Shown: positions 39,529-48,532 of the stretch, piece by piece
Position numbering within the stretch: the stretch's first letter is position 1
Layout: the number at the start of each line of letters is the position of its first letter
DNA from: Ww85 sp963745765
GTDB taxonomy: Bacteria; Desulfobacterota; Desulfobulbia; Desulfobulbales; Desulfocapsaceae
Assembly: GCA_963745765.1 (NCBI GenBank)
Contig: CAVUYQ010000024.1
Span: forward strand, 145,922-209,921
Reading direction: 5' to 3'
Length of the DNA: 64,000 nt
Translations under genes and position numbers: made by a program
The notes under the pieces: model-generated
What the model was told of the DNA's origin: nothing
Databases searched by the model: none
What the model saw: only the letters and a program-made list of their open reading frames with translations

Positions 39529-40368
39529 CAGTATTCTCCTTCTGTCCTCTTTATAACTGCTGGCCACCTTGAATAATTGCCTTTTCGCCCGATCTCTTCG
39601 TGATGCCCGAACTTCTATCCCCGGAATATCAACCGTGCCTGCGGTAAATTTTCCTGCAGGCCTTGATCTCGATCGATGTCTCATTATTAAGGTACCCTGC
39701 TGAGTTCCTGATTCTGCAAAATGAGGAAATTTAAAGGTACGCCATTTATTGATGAAAATCCAGAGAAACGATTACTATTATCAACAATGGCGTAAAGCTC
39801 GAGGACCGCTAATAGGCTGGGCTAACAGGAAATATACATAGTAACGAGATAGAAGGCTGATCAGAGAAGAAAACAAAATCAGTCCGCGAACCCGAAGCAA
39901 GATGGCAACCTTGCTTCGGGCTGCCCGGCAATTAATCGGCCGTTGCAACCGTCGAACCCGGTTAACCTTTCCAGATAATCTTTTTGTAAAATCGTTATTT
40001 ACGGTTGATACCGGCAATACATAACATGCCAATATCATTGTATAAACAAGTTTCTACCGTCACAGAGTGAGACATTGGAAAATTTCTGAAAATTAAAAAA
40101 AGGGCACGACCTATCACAGCAAGGTGTATTTTTTTTAAAAATTGTCCGTTTGGCAATGGCTGACAGAATCTCTTATGTATCTGATTTAATAATAGCAAAC
40201 GCCTGCCGTTGCGAGCTAAAAAGCCGATAAAAAGAAATGTTAGGATATTTGACTTCTCTATATTGATGAGATACAATCAGTTATCAAAAAGACAGATTTC
40301 GTCTTGAGCCGGCGGATTTTCGGATGGTTAAAAGGAAGAATAGCACGTGAGCATTCAGCGGTGAATAA
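39529..40368 (-). other. leader region of gltB and intergenic spacer
   Basis: About 840 bp. The part next to gltB holds dispersed-repeat copy 3 within the probable 5' leader; an in-frame extension through it from 39684 is open but has no protein-like composition. From 39700 to 40368 the sequence is AT-rich with no recognisable gene. No nitrogen-control site could be assigned. Confidence 0.4.
39561..39597 (-). repeat. 37-bp dispersed repeat, copy 3
   Basis: Reads AGAGATCGGGCGAAAAGGCA on the minus strand, 33 bases before the gltB start codon. It matches copy 1 at 33 of 37 positions and is the only copy placed in a leader. Confidence 0.55.
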
Positions 40369-40710
40369 ATGGACAATCGTAAACATCCTCGTCTAACTAT
40401 CAGCAATATCGAGGCTGACATATCTGACGGGAAAGGCTTTTTCAGCGGCATGGTTCTTGACATCTCCCGATTCGGTCTGCAGATAACAGGCATACCGAAA
40501 CGACTCGATTGTACTGCTGATATCTACTCCGTTATCCTTGATGGGCCTGGTATCCATTTCAAACTCCTCGCCCGGCCGATCTGGGTAGAAGAAAACGGCA
40601 ACAGTAAGACCATTGGTGCGCAGATTGAGAACAGCCCTTGGACATGGGCTGAATTCGTCATGCTTCAGGAAAAGGGGCTGGGAGGGGGAAAGACAGAAAG
40701 TGTTCATTGA
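40369..40710 (+). CDS. PilZ-domain protein, cyclic-di-GMP receptor candidate
   Basis: A 113-residue single-domain PilZ protein. It begins MDNRKHPRLTISNIEADISD; the RKHPR motif is the N-terminal arginine motif that wraps c-di-GMP, and MVLDISRFGLQITG stands for the D/NxSxxG motif (D-I-S-R-F-G). It probably binds c-di-GMP and acts on another, unidentified target. A strong bidirectional terminator separates it from hypD. Confidence 0.85.
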   Translation: MDNRKHPRLTISNIEADISDGKGFFSGMVLDISRFGLQITGIPKRLDCTADIYSVILDGPGIHFKLLARPIWVEENGNSKTIGAQIENSPWTWAEFVMLQEKGLGGGKTESVH

Positions 40711-40755
40711 TGGCGTTTTTCTTACGAATTCCCTGCCATTTCAGATAGAAATAAT

Positions 40756-40789
40756 AAATAAGCGGCTCCCGGTCGGGAGCCGCTTATTT
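40756..40789. terminator. bidirectional terminator between PilZ gene and hypD
   Basis: A perfect 15-bp stem, AAATAAGCGGCTCCC, with the tetraloop GGTC, flanked by A/T runs on both sides. It lies 46 bases after the PilZ stop and 107 bases past the hypD stop, so it can end both convergent transcripts. Confidence 0.85.
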
Positions 40790-40895
40790 ATTTGACATAG
40801 AACGTGTCGATGCCGTTTTTATATGGCAGGCAGCAATACCCGCACACAGCCGATATCATTCCACTGGTTCAATGCAACCAGTTTATTTGACCGTA

Positions 40896-41987
40896 TCAGA
40901 GCCTGCCGAAGGTATACCGGAAATATGAAGAGCATATTCCATCCTTGGTAACCATACAGGGACCGATAGGATGACGGGAGGTGCAGTAAATGCCAAAGGC
41001 CGGACATTCGTTGGGCGTACTCCGACCGGAAATGATCTCGGCACATTGACACAGAACCTGCTCCTCTCCCTTTTTGAATCGGATATTAAAACGTTTAATG
41101 GCGTCATACAGAGACAACTCCTCTCTGATCACGAAACCGCTGCCCTCAATATTGCCAATGCCGCGCCAGTCCGTCTCTACGGCGAAGAATACCTCCGACA
41201 GCATATCCTGCGATCGGGCCGATTCTTCTGTGGGCGTCATTCCTGCAAAGGGATTACTCTGCTCCGTCGTACCAGACCGTATCTGTTTGACTATTGATAT
41301 TAGCCCTTCAAGGATATCTGAAATGGAAAAACCGGCAACAGCGCAGGACAGATGATGCCGTCTGGCCAGATCGGCATAGGCCCCTGTGTCGGTTATTGCC
41401 TCGTTATGGGCCGAAAAGAGTAAGCCGCGAATATTGAGGTCGGGATCACGCAATAGATTATCAAGAGATGGCGGCAGCAAACGAATAGAGGGGATAACGC
41501 AAAAATTACCTATTCCCTCGGAAGCTGCCTCCAGAATGGTCTCCGCGACATCCGGGGCAGCACCCTCGAAGCCGACAGCGGTGAACACGACAATTTTATC
41601 AGGAAATTTCCTGGCAAGATTGAGCGCCTCAATCGGCGCATCAACAACTTCAATCCTGGCACCTTTTTCCTTGATCGAGGCGAGGGATTCCGTACTGCCA
41701 TTGACACGAAGCAGGTCTTCACACGTTGCCGTGATGACATCAGGCTGCAGGGCAATTTTAACAAAGGCATCAATATGGCCTGCCGGCATGACACAAACTG
41801 AGCAGCCCGGTCCGGAAACAATCTCAAAATTATCAGGGAGAAGGTCATCCAGGGCGTATTTCAGGATAGTGCGGGTCTGGGTACCGCAGACAACCATCAC
41901 GCGGATGGGGCGATCAACCAGTGCATGAAGTTCTGTTAACAGGACTTCAGGGACAACATTATCAAGACGCCCTTCACTCGTATCCAT
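40896..41987 (-). CDS. hypD: hydrogenase maturation factor HypD
   Basis: Iron-sulfur scaffold on which the Fe(CN)2CO group of [NiFe] hydrogenases is built with HypC. About 363 residues from the ATG at 41987; a GTG at 42017 is an alternative. Conserved cysteine motifs: VCGTQTRT near the N-terminus, SGPGCSVCVMPAGHID, and the C-terminal cluster CAEIISGRSTPNECPAFG with CTSRHPIGPCMV. It is the last gene of the hydrogenase operon; hypA, B, C, E and F are not in the window. Confidence 0.95.
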   Translation of the reverse strand: MDTSEGRLDNVVPEVLLTELHALVDRPIRVMVVCGTQTRTILKYALDDLLPDNFEIVSGPGCSVCVMPAGHIDAFVKIALQPDVITATCEDLLRVNGSTESLASIKEKGARIEVVDAPIEALNLARKFPDKIVVFTAVGFEGAAPDVAETILEAASEGIGNFCVIPSIRLLPPSLDNLLRDPDLNIRGLLFSAHNEAITDTGAYADLARRHHLSCAVAGFSISDILEGLISIVKQIRSGTTEQSNPFAGMTPTEESARSQDMLSEVFFAVETDWRGIGNIEGSGFVIREELSLYDAIKRFNIRFKKGEEQVLCQCAEIISGRSTPNECPAFGIYCTSRHPIGPCMVTKDGICSSYFRYTFGRL

Positions 41988-42068
41988 ACACTTGATCTCA
42001 CTCCCACCCGCCGGCACCTGATCCAGCCATGCTGACAGGTGGTTGGAAGCAAAGCATTGAAAGTATAA

Positions 42069-42326
42069 TCAGTGCTGTTCAGCCTTTTTTTTCATTTCGG
42101 CATAATGATCAGATTCACTGATTTTTTCGGACATAATTATGTCAATGTCCGCCCTGGTCAGGTGGAACATCCCGCAAGCCGGACAACTGCCGTCAAAATT
42201 ATCGCCAACGGCGCGCGCCTTCAGTTCATCTATCGTCATATGATCCACATTACCGCAGGCACCGCTCGGGTTTTCGGCACGAACCTGCGGTCTTCCGGAT
42301 CTCATTGCCTGTTCAATCATTTTCAC
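42069..42326 (-). CDS. small CxxC protein of the hydrogenase operon, unknown
   Basis: An 85-residue soluble protein with GGAGAG before its ATG. It has ACGN, then DGSCPACGMFHLT (about 46-58), and a charged helical C-terminus. The CPACG pair and the earlier cysteine suggest a small zinc or iron-sulfur knuckle, loosely like HypA's zinc site, but HypA identity is not supported. It sits between the hydrogenase large subunit and hypD, which suggests a role in maturation or assembly. Confidence 0.65.
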   Translation of the reverse strand: MKMIEQAMRSGRPQVRAENPSGACGNVDHMTIDELKARAVGDNFDGSCPACGMFHLTRADIDIIMSEKISESDHYAEMKKKAEQH

Positions 42327-42490
42327 TCTCCGAGCGCTTAAACTCTCTTGTCAGAATCGATAGCTATCGTCCATTCAAACCGGTTCAATCATGTAAGCCA
42401 ATGTGTTTGATAACCAAAAAAGGTACTACAGTCAAGAGAACCTTGCCGGCACAGGAATTCCGGAACCGGCAATGCGGTTGTATCGGACAA

Positions 42491-43939
42491 TCAGTTTTTT
42501 ATGGTATCTATCACTTGTCCGTTTGCGTCAACTATTTCCAGGGCCATAGGAATACCGCCATCCAGACGGTGTGTCGCGCAGGACATTCACGGATCGTAGG
42601 CCCTGACCGCCATCTCCACCCTATTCAGGATTCCCTGATCATAAACGCCTTCTTTAATCAGTGAGGACGCCGCCTGCTTAACACTCATGTTCATCGGAGC
42701 GATATTATGGGTGGTACCGACAATCAGATTGGCCTTTACGATACAGCCATCGACGTCAGTCGTATAGTCGTGAATCAGCGTACCGCGAGGTGCCTCTACA
42801 ATGCCGACACCCCGGCCCGCAGCCGGCTGAACCCTGGCCCGAACCCTGGTATCGGTGATACCGTCCCAATTCAGCAGTTCCATGGTGCGTTCACAGGCAT
42901 AGACCAGTTCGATTAAACGGGCATAGTGATAGAGCAGCGTCGCCTGTGCCGGCCTGCCGAAGGCAGCGCGGAATTCCTCAAGGGCTTCCTGGGCCTTCGG
43001 GGTAGCCATCTGCTCACAGACGTTTATCCGAGCCAGTGTATTAGCCCGATAAATACCTTTCGGCGCCGCCAGATCCAGGGAAAAACCTTCCCCCCAGGAC
43101 TTGGCATACGGCATTTTACCATAGCCCCAGGGCTCAACGTGCTCACCGATATAATCGAGGTAATCATCCCCTTCAAAATCAGTGTAGGTACCGTCAGGCC
43201 TCATCAGCCGCTGCTTTCCATCGTATAGTCTGAAGGAGCCGTCTGCACGATCGACGGTGCCGAGAAAACCGGTTTTGATCGCACCCAATTCGCCAAAGAC
43301 ATCAAGATATCTGGCAAACACCTTGCTCTTCGCAAAATCAAGCGCATACAGAGAAAAATCCAGCAGCGTCTGTGTATCCCTGAGCAGCTCGACCCGCTCG
43401 GCTTCCCGCATTGGTTTGGAAAAGCCTCCGGCAACAGCGGCAACCGGATGTATCGCTTTGCCCGCGAAACGGTCAATCATCATCTGACCAAGCTGGCGCA
43501 TTTTGACCACCCGGGCAGCCAGCTCCGGGGCTGCCTTGACAACACCGATGACATTTCTGACAGAATAGTCCGCGTCCGGCCCGAGAACGAAATCCGGGGC
43601 TGCCAAAAAAAAGAAGTGCAGGATCTTGTCATTGATGTGGGCCATAACCTGCAACAACTCGCGAAGCTTATGACCGGTCGGGGTCGGCGTAACACCGAAA
43701 CATTTATCCACCGCCTTGTTTGAAGCCGTGTGATGCATCCAGGGGCAGATGCCGCAGATACGGTTAACGATGCGGGGAACCTCCTCAGCCGGCCTTCCCT
43801 CGATAAATTTTTCAAACCCGCGCAGCGACATCAGGCTCATGTACGCATCTTCAACATTGCCATCGTCGTTGAGATGTACGGAAATCCTGGCATGTCCCTC
43901 AATTCGGGTAACCGGCTGAATAGTCAGTACCTTACCCAT
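42491..43939 (-). CDS. mvhA: Mvh/Vhu-type [NiFeSe] hydrogenase large subunit, selenoprotein
   Basis: Catalytic subunit of a group 3c (F420-non-reducing) hydrogenase, about 482 residues. The proximal nickel motif is RICGICPWMHHTASN (about 61-75). At the C-terminus the frame reads MAVRAYDP, then TGA at 42587-42589, then MSCATH, so the distal motif DPCxxCxxH becomes DPUxxCxxH with selenocysteine as a nickel ligand, as in Methanococcus VhuU. After the histidine there is a 25-residue tail ending DTIKN, the peptide normally removed by the maturation protease encoded at the start of this operon. A SECIS-like hairpin follows the TGA. The start ATG lies one base after the mvhG stop. Reading TGA as a stop would remove an essential nickel ligand. 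Confidence 0.93.
42554..42570 (-). promoter_or_regulatory. SECIS-like hairpin of mvhA
   Basis: Bases +17 to +22 after the TGA (ACCGUC) pair with +28 to +33 (GGCGGU, one G-U pair); loop +23 to +27 is UGGAU. Same geometry as in mvhD and in the HTH/iron-sulfur fusion gene. Confidence 0.75.
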
Positions 43940-43940
43940 T

Positions 43941-44891
43941 CTACAAATCCTCCTTCACTGCCGCCGGTTTTTTAGGCCGCAGATTCCCGTGAGCGCCACT
44001 GAAACGTAACATCGAACGGCGATCGACCACCGATTTGAAATCAATGCCATTACTGGCCAGCGCATTCATCATATCAAGCATCTGATTGCCTTCGGCAAGC
44101 ACCGGACCGAAACAGCCCCGACATGGAACACGGGCATCGATACAGCCTGGTGTTCCGCGCCTGGCACAACCGGCAGCAGTGACCGGCCCCATGCACATGA
44201 AACCCTGCTCAAGCAGGCAGCGCATCTCGCTTACCGGCTTTTCCGGATCAAACGCAACATTTTCCAGGTAGCGCTTGACCTTGTCGACACTGCCTTTACC
44301 CTCTCTTCGTGTCGGGCAGGTATCGCAGACACTTTTGGTCGGCAGCACCGGATCACGATCTTCCAGCAGGGCAGTAATCACCTCGGCAATATGAACCGGA
44401 TTAGGCGGGCATCCCGGTAACTGCAGGTCTATTTTTACCTTTTCATCGCAAGCATAAACCCGATTGAGCAGTTTCGGTACGCCCCGATCGGGAAGGCACG
44501 CACCCTGATCAGTCGATTCACCCTGGTAAATCTCAGCAAAACTTTTCCGGCTATCCTGACCGTTCATCATTGCCGGAATTCCGCCCTGGGTGGCACAGGA
44601 ACCAAGGGCAATGAGCACCTTACATTTTTTGCGCATCTGCTCAAGGACTTCAAGGTGCTCTTCATTGGACACACCACCGCTGACAATACCGATCACTGCC
44701 TCCGGAATCTGCAGCTCCCTGCCCTCGTCACCACACTGTCCATAGTATTTATGGTCCATGATAACAGGGGCATGTACAATATCCAGCTGCTCAGTTAAAA
44801 GCGGTATCAGGGCCTCGCCAATGTTCAGTATGGCTATCTCACAGCCGGAACACGAATTCAGCCATTCTAAAGCAGTTTTTACAGGCATCAT
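43941..44891 (-). CDS. mvhG: Mvh hydrogenase small subunit
   Basis: Iron-sulfur electron-transfer subunit, 316 residues. N-terminal LNSCSGCEIAILNIGEAL carries the proximal-cluster cysteines, followed by LIALGSCATQGGIPAM and LPGCPPNPVHIAEVI. A C-terminal ferredoxin-like extension has GCARRGTPGCIDARVPCRGC. No Tat signal, so it is cytoplasmic, as for group 3c. It lies 9 bases after mvhD and one base before mvhA. Confidence 0.93.
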   Translation of the reverse strand: MMPVKTALEWLNSCSGCEIAILNIGEALIPLLTEQLDIVHAPVIMDHKYYGQCGDEGRELQIPEAVIGIVSGGVSNEEHLEVLEQMRKKCKVLIALGSCATQGGIPAMMNGQDSRKSFAEIYQGESTDQGACLPDRGVPKLLNRVYACDEKVKIDLQLPGCPPNPVHIAEVITALLEDRDPVLPTKSVCDTCPTRREGKGSVDKVKRYLENVAFDPEKPVSEMRCLLEQGFMCMGPVTAAGCARRGTPGCIDARVPCRGCFGPVLAEGNQMLDMMNALASNGIDFKSVVDRRSMLRFSGAHGNLRPKKPAAVKEDL

Positions 44892-44900
44892 TTCCTCCTT

Positions 44901-45317
44901 TTACACTGCCTGAGCATCATCGTGAACCGGACCAAGTTTTTTGACACGAGCTGTCATCTCGGTTACCGCCTTGACAAATTTGTCAGGTTCAGCCGAGGAG
45001 ACCCACGTTATGACAAATCGTTCCGCTTCGTAGCCATAATCATCCAGAAGCTCTGCAATCATGTCTGATCTGGCTATTGTTTTATAATTACCATCCTGGT
45101 AATGACATTCGCCGAGGTGTCAGCCGAGGACCATGACACCATCGGCGCCCAGGTTCAGTGCGTTGGTAACAAACTCGGGATGAACCATCCCTGAGCACAT
45201 TATCCGTATGATTCTCACACTGGCGGGGTACTGCATCCTCAAGGTACCAGCGAGATCCGCCGCAGCATATGAGCACCAGTTACAACAGAATGCTATGATT
45301 TTAGGTTCAAAACTCAT
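44901..45317 (-). CDS. mvhD: MvhD electron-transfer protein, selenoprotein
   Basis: 2Fe-2S protein that links the hydrogenase to HdrA, about 138 residues. Start at 45317 with AAGGAG upstream: FEPKIIAFCCNWCSYAAADL. The frame reads GADGVMVLG, TGA at 45120-45122, then HLGECHYQDGNYK; the family has GCHxGDCHYxxGN, so the TGA stands for the first of two conserved cysteines. The C-terminal part is open to TAA at 44901. This matches VhuD/FrhD-like selenoproteins known from Methanococcus and some Deltaproteobacteria. Without recoding only the first 65 residues would be called. Confidence 0.93.
45087..45103 (-). promoter_or_regulatory. SECIS-like hairpin of mvhD
   Basis: AUUACC at +17 to +22 pairs perfectly with GGUAAU at +28 to +33; loop AGGAU. 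Six perfect pairs, GG in the loop. Confidence 0.8.
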
Positions 45318-45376
45318 TGAACTACTCCTTGTCTTTAGGGTGCCTTGAATTGCATTGAACTGTTTCAATCGACGCC

Positions 45377-48300
45377 TCAGATGGCAAGCGCCGCCTCTAT
45401 CTGAGCGCTGATCTGATCCATGGTGAAACCCTGAACAACAACACCGCGTTTCGGACAAGTCGCCTGACAGATTCCGCATCCTTTGCATTGCGCCTTGTTA
45501 ACGGTAATATATTTTGCCGGTGTCCCATCCTCTGCCACCGTCTCGACCAGTTCAATCGCATGGTAGGGGCAGACATCAAGACACAGGGCACAGCCGTCAC
45601 AAGAGGCAAGATTCGGTTCGGCCTTCACCGCATCAAGGCTGAGCTCGGATCGTGACAACAAAGTAGCTGCCCGGGCCGAAGCGGCGAGCGCCTGTGCAAC
45701 AGATTCCTCTACCGGTTTTGGATAGTGGGCAAGTCCGGCAACAAACATGCCGTCCGTTGCAAAATCGACGGGGCGGAGCTTTGCATGGGCCTCCTGGAAG
45801 AAGCCGTCTCCGTCAAGTGATACCTTGTAGAGATTGTTCAGTTTTGACGCGTCCGGGTTGGCGACAATGGCAGTGGCTAGAACGACCATGTCAGCTTTGA
45901 TCTTCAGCGGCCGGTGCAGTACATGATCCCACACTTCAACGCTTACCTGTTTGTGCTTCTGGTTGACCGTTGGCTTGCCGTGCACCTCATAATTGATAAA
46001 GATCACACCGAGTTCCCTTGCCTTTTTGAACAGGGCCTCCCGCTGACCATACGTCCGCATGTCTCGATAGAGAATGTAGATCATACGGCTCGAATCCTCC
46101 TGCTTGAGCTCGATGGCACTTTGCACGGAGTGTGTGCAGCACACCTTTGAACAATACATCCTGTCTTCTTCTCGGGAACCGACACATTGAATAAAGACCA
46201 CCGATTTTGCCTTCAGGGCATGCTGCTCCCTGAGTTTAAACAACCGGTCAAATTCCAGGGCGGTAACCACATTCGGAATCCAGCCATACCCATACTCCCG
46301 CGGACGCAGGGAGCGGCCGCCGGTGGCAACGATGCCGACACCGTGTGCAATGCTCTTTGTAAGACCGTCGCGGGTGGCAATGGTTGTCGTGAAATTGCCG
46401 ACAAAACCCACCGCCCCGGTTACCTCAAAGCCCATGTGAACAATAATGTTTTCGTTTTTCATCACCTGCTCAATCAACTTTCTGGTCCGGTCAACGATCG
46501 CCTCGCCGGACCAGGTGTACCCCAGATACATGGCGTTGCCGCCCAGAGAGTCGGTTTTCTCAACCAGATGGACCTCAAATCCCTGTTCGGCCAGGTTGAA
46601 TGCTGCCGTTAGACCGGCAATTCCACCTCCGATGACCAGCGCCTTCCGAGTAATCGCTACCGATATCGCCCGAAGGGAAATCTGCCGATTGACCTTGGCG
46701 ACGGCCATGCGCACCAGACCCTTTGCCTTTTTGCCGGCAGCGGCAGGTTCAGCAGCATGAACCCAGGAGTTCTGATTCCTGATATTAGCCATCTCCACCA
46801 GATACTCATTGAGACCGGCTGATTTCAGTGTCTCACGGAAAAGCGGCTCATGGGTGCGTGGCGTACAGGCCGCCACGACAACCCGGTTCAGCCCCTTATC
46901 CCTGATGATCTGAATCATATGCTCCTGCGTATCCTGGGAACAGCTGAAGAGATTACGCTCCACATGCACCACTCCAGGCAGCGTTGCCGCATAATCGGCA
47001 ACGGCCTGTACATCGACAACAGCGGAAATGTTCGAGCCGCAATGACAGACAAACACGCCCGTTTTCGGTTCCTCCCCGGCGACATCACGCTCGGCTGGAA
47101 AACGCTTATCTTCGGTCAATTCTCCGCGCGCCGGCGACAGGCTGTCGGCAACGGCTGCGGCAGCGGCTGAGCCTTCAACAACAGACTGGGGGATATCCTT
47201 CGGCCCGGAAAAAGCACCACAGGTAAAGATACCCCTTTTCGATGTGGAAACCGGAGAAAAGTCAGAGGTTGCGGCAAAACCGTCATTGGTGAGTCTGATT
47301 CCCGCCATCTGGCTGAGCTTCTTGACATGCCCGGGAATCTGCAAACCAACCGAGAGGACCACCATATCGAAATACTCTTCTACCTGGCGCCCTTCCTCAT
47401 TTATGTAGTGAAGCCGTAAATCTCCCGTTTCACCCTCCGGTTCAACGCCATGCACGCGGCAGCGTACAAAACGGACACCGGAATCTTCCCTGGCTCGCTG
47501 ATAATAGCGATCGAATCCCTTGCCGTGGGTACGCATATCCATCATAAAAACAGATGTGCAAAGACCGGGCACATGTTCCTTAGCCATAACTGCTTCCTTA
47601 ATCGCATACATGCAGCAGACGGAGGAACAATAGCCGTTTCCGCACTTGTTTTCATCGCGGGAACCGACACACTGTAGAAAGGCAATCCTGGCAATCTCTT
47701 TACCATCAGATGGCCGGACAAGGTGTCCTGCGGTTGGGCCGGAAGCCGAAAGATAGCGTTCAAACTGCATGGCAGTGACGACGTTTGGATACCTGCCGTA
47801 CCCCCAAACTCCGGCAGCCGTGGGATCAAACGCTTCAAAACCGGGAGATAAAATAATCGCACCGACATTAAGCTCGTGGAGTTTTTCGGTGTCGTCAAAG
47901 TTTATGGCGTCCGCCGGACAGACTATCTCGCAGAAACCACAGGCCCCGGCTTTTTTGAAGCGAATACAGCTGTCAGCATCGATCTGATACTTCAGCGGTA
48001 CGGCCTGTGCGTATTTCACATAGATTGCCTTGCGCGTACCGGTGCCGGCATCGTACTCACTGTCGACCTTCTTCGGGCATTTCACCGCACACTCACCGCA
48101 GGCAATGCACTTATCCATATCCACATAGCGCGGATGTTCTGTTACGGTAACCTGAAAGTTACCCGCATCTCCTGAGATGCGGGTAACCTCGCTCAGCGTC
48201 ATCAATTTTATATTTAAGTGCCGACCGCACTCAACCAGTTTCGGCGCAATAATTCACATCGAGCAGTCATTGGCAGGGAAGGTCTTGTCCAGCTGCGCCA

Positions 48301-48436
48301 TGGCACCGCCAATGGCTCCCGATCTCTCAACCAGGTAAACAAAGTATCCGGAATCGGCAAGATCAAGTGCTGACTGCATCCCGGCGATTCCGCCACCTAC
48401 AATCATAACCGATCCGACTTTTTTGGTGTCAAGCAT
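45377..48436 (-). CDS. hdrA: double-FAD HdrA-like heterodisulfide reductase subunit A, selenoprotein
   Basis: Flavin-based electron-bifurcation subunit, about 1,019 residues, longer than archaeal HdrA (about 660). The first FAD domain starts VMIVGGGIAGMQSALDLADS and continues through FPANDCSM, TGA at 48254-48256, then IIAPKLVECGRHLNI; the family has NDCxxCxxxPK, so the TGA replaces a cluster-ligand cysteine, as in Methanococcus HdrA. Then a ferredoxin pair (CIACGECAVKCP, CIRFKKAGACGFCEIVCP), a cysteine motif (CGNGYCSSVCC), a linker, a second FAD domain (LVIGGGIAGLTAAFNLAEQG) with a second CSKVCC, and C-terminal ferredoxin motifs (CDGCALCLDVCP, CKGCGICQATCP). mvhD follows. Typical HdrB and HdrC genes are absent; the HTH fusion gene upstream may take their place. 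Confidence 0.92.
48220..48245 (-). promoter_or_regulatory. SECIS-like hairpin of hdrA
   Basis: An outer stem GCCGA (+9 to +13) with UCGGC (+30 to +34) encloses an inner ACU/AGU stem around the loop GGUUG at +18 to +22. It differs from the other three operon hairpins but keeps GG in a 5-base loop at a similar distance. Confidence 0.65.
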
Positions 48437-48532
48437 GACCCGTCTCCTTTTCCAAAAAATTCTATTGATCCGCCCGTTTCATCGGGTAATCACCGAGCCT
48501 GATGTATATTCTAAAAATGTCTCTTTCCGAGA

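Noticed and set aside
48254..48256. Separate short upstream gene before a 942-residue HdrA
   Set aside because: The 60-codon upstream frame is the FAD-binding start of HdrA and is in frame with it across one TGA at a conserved Cys position.
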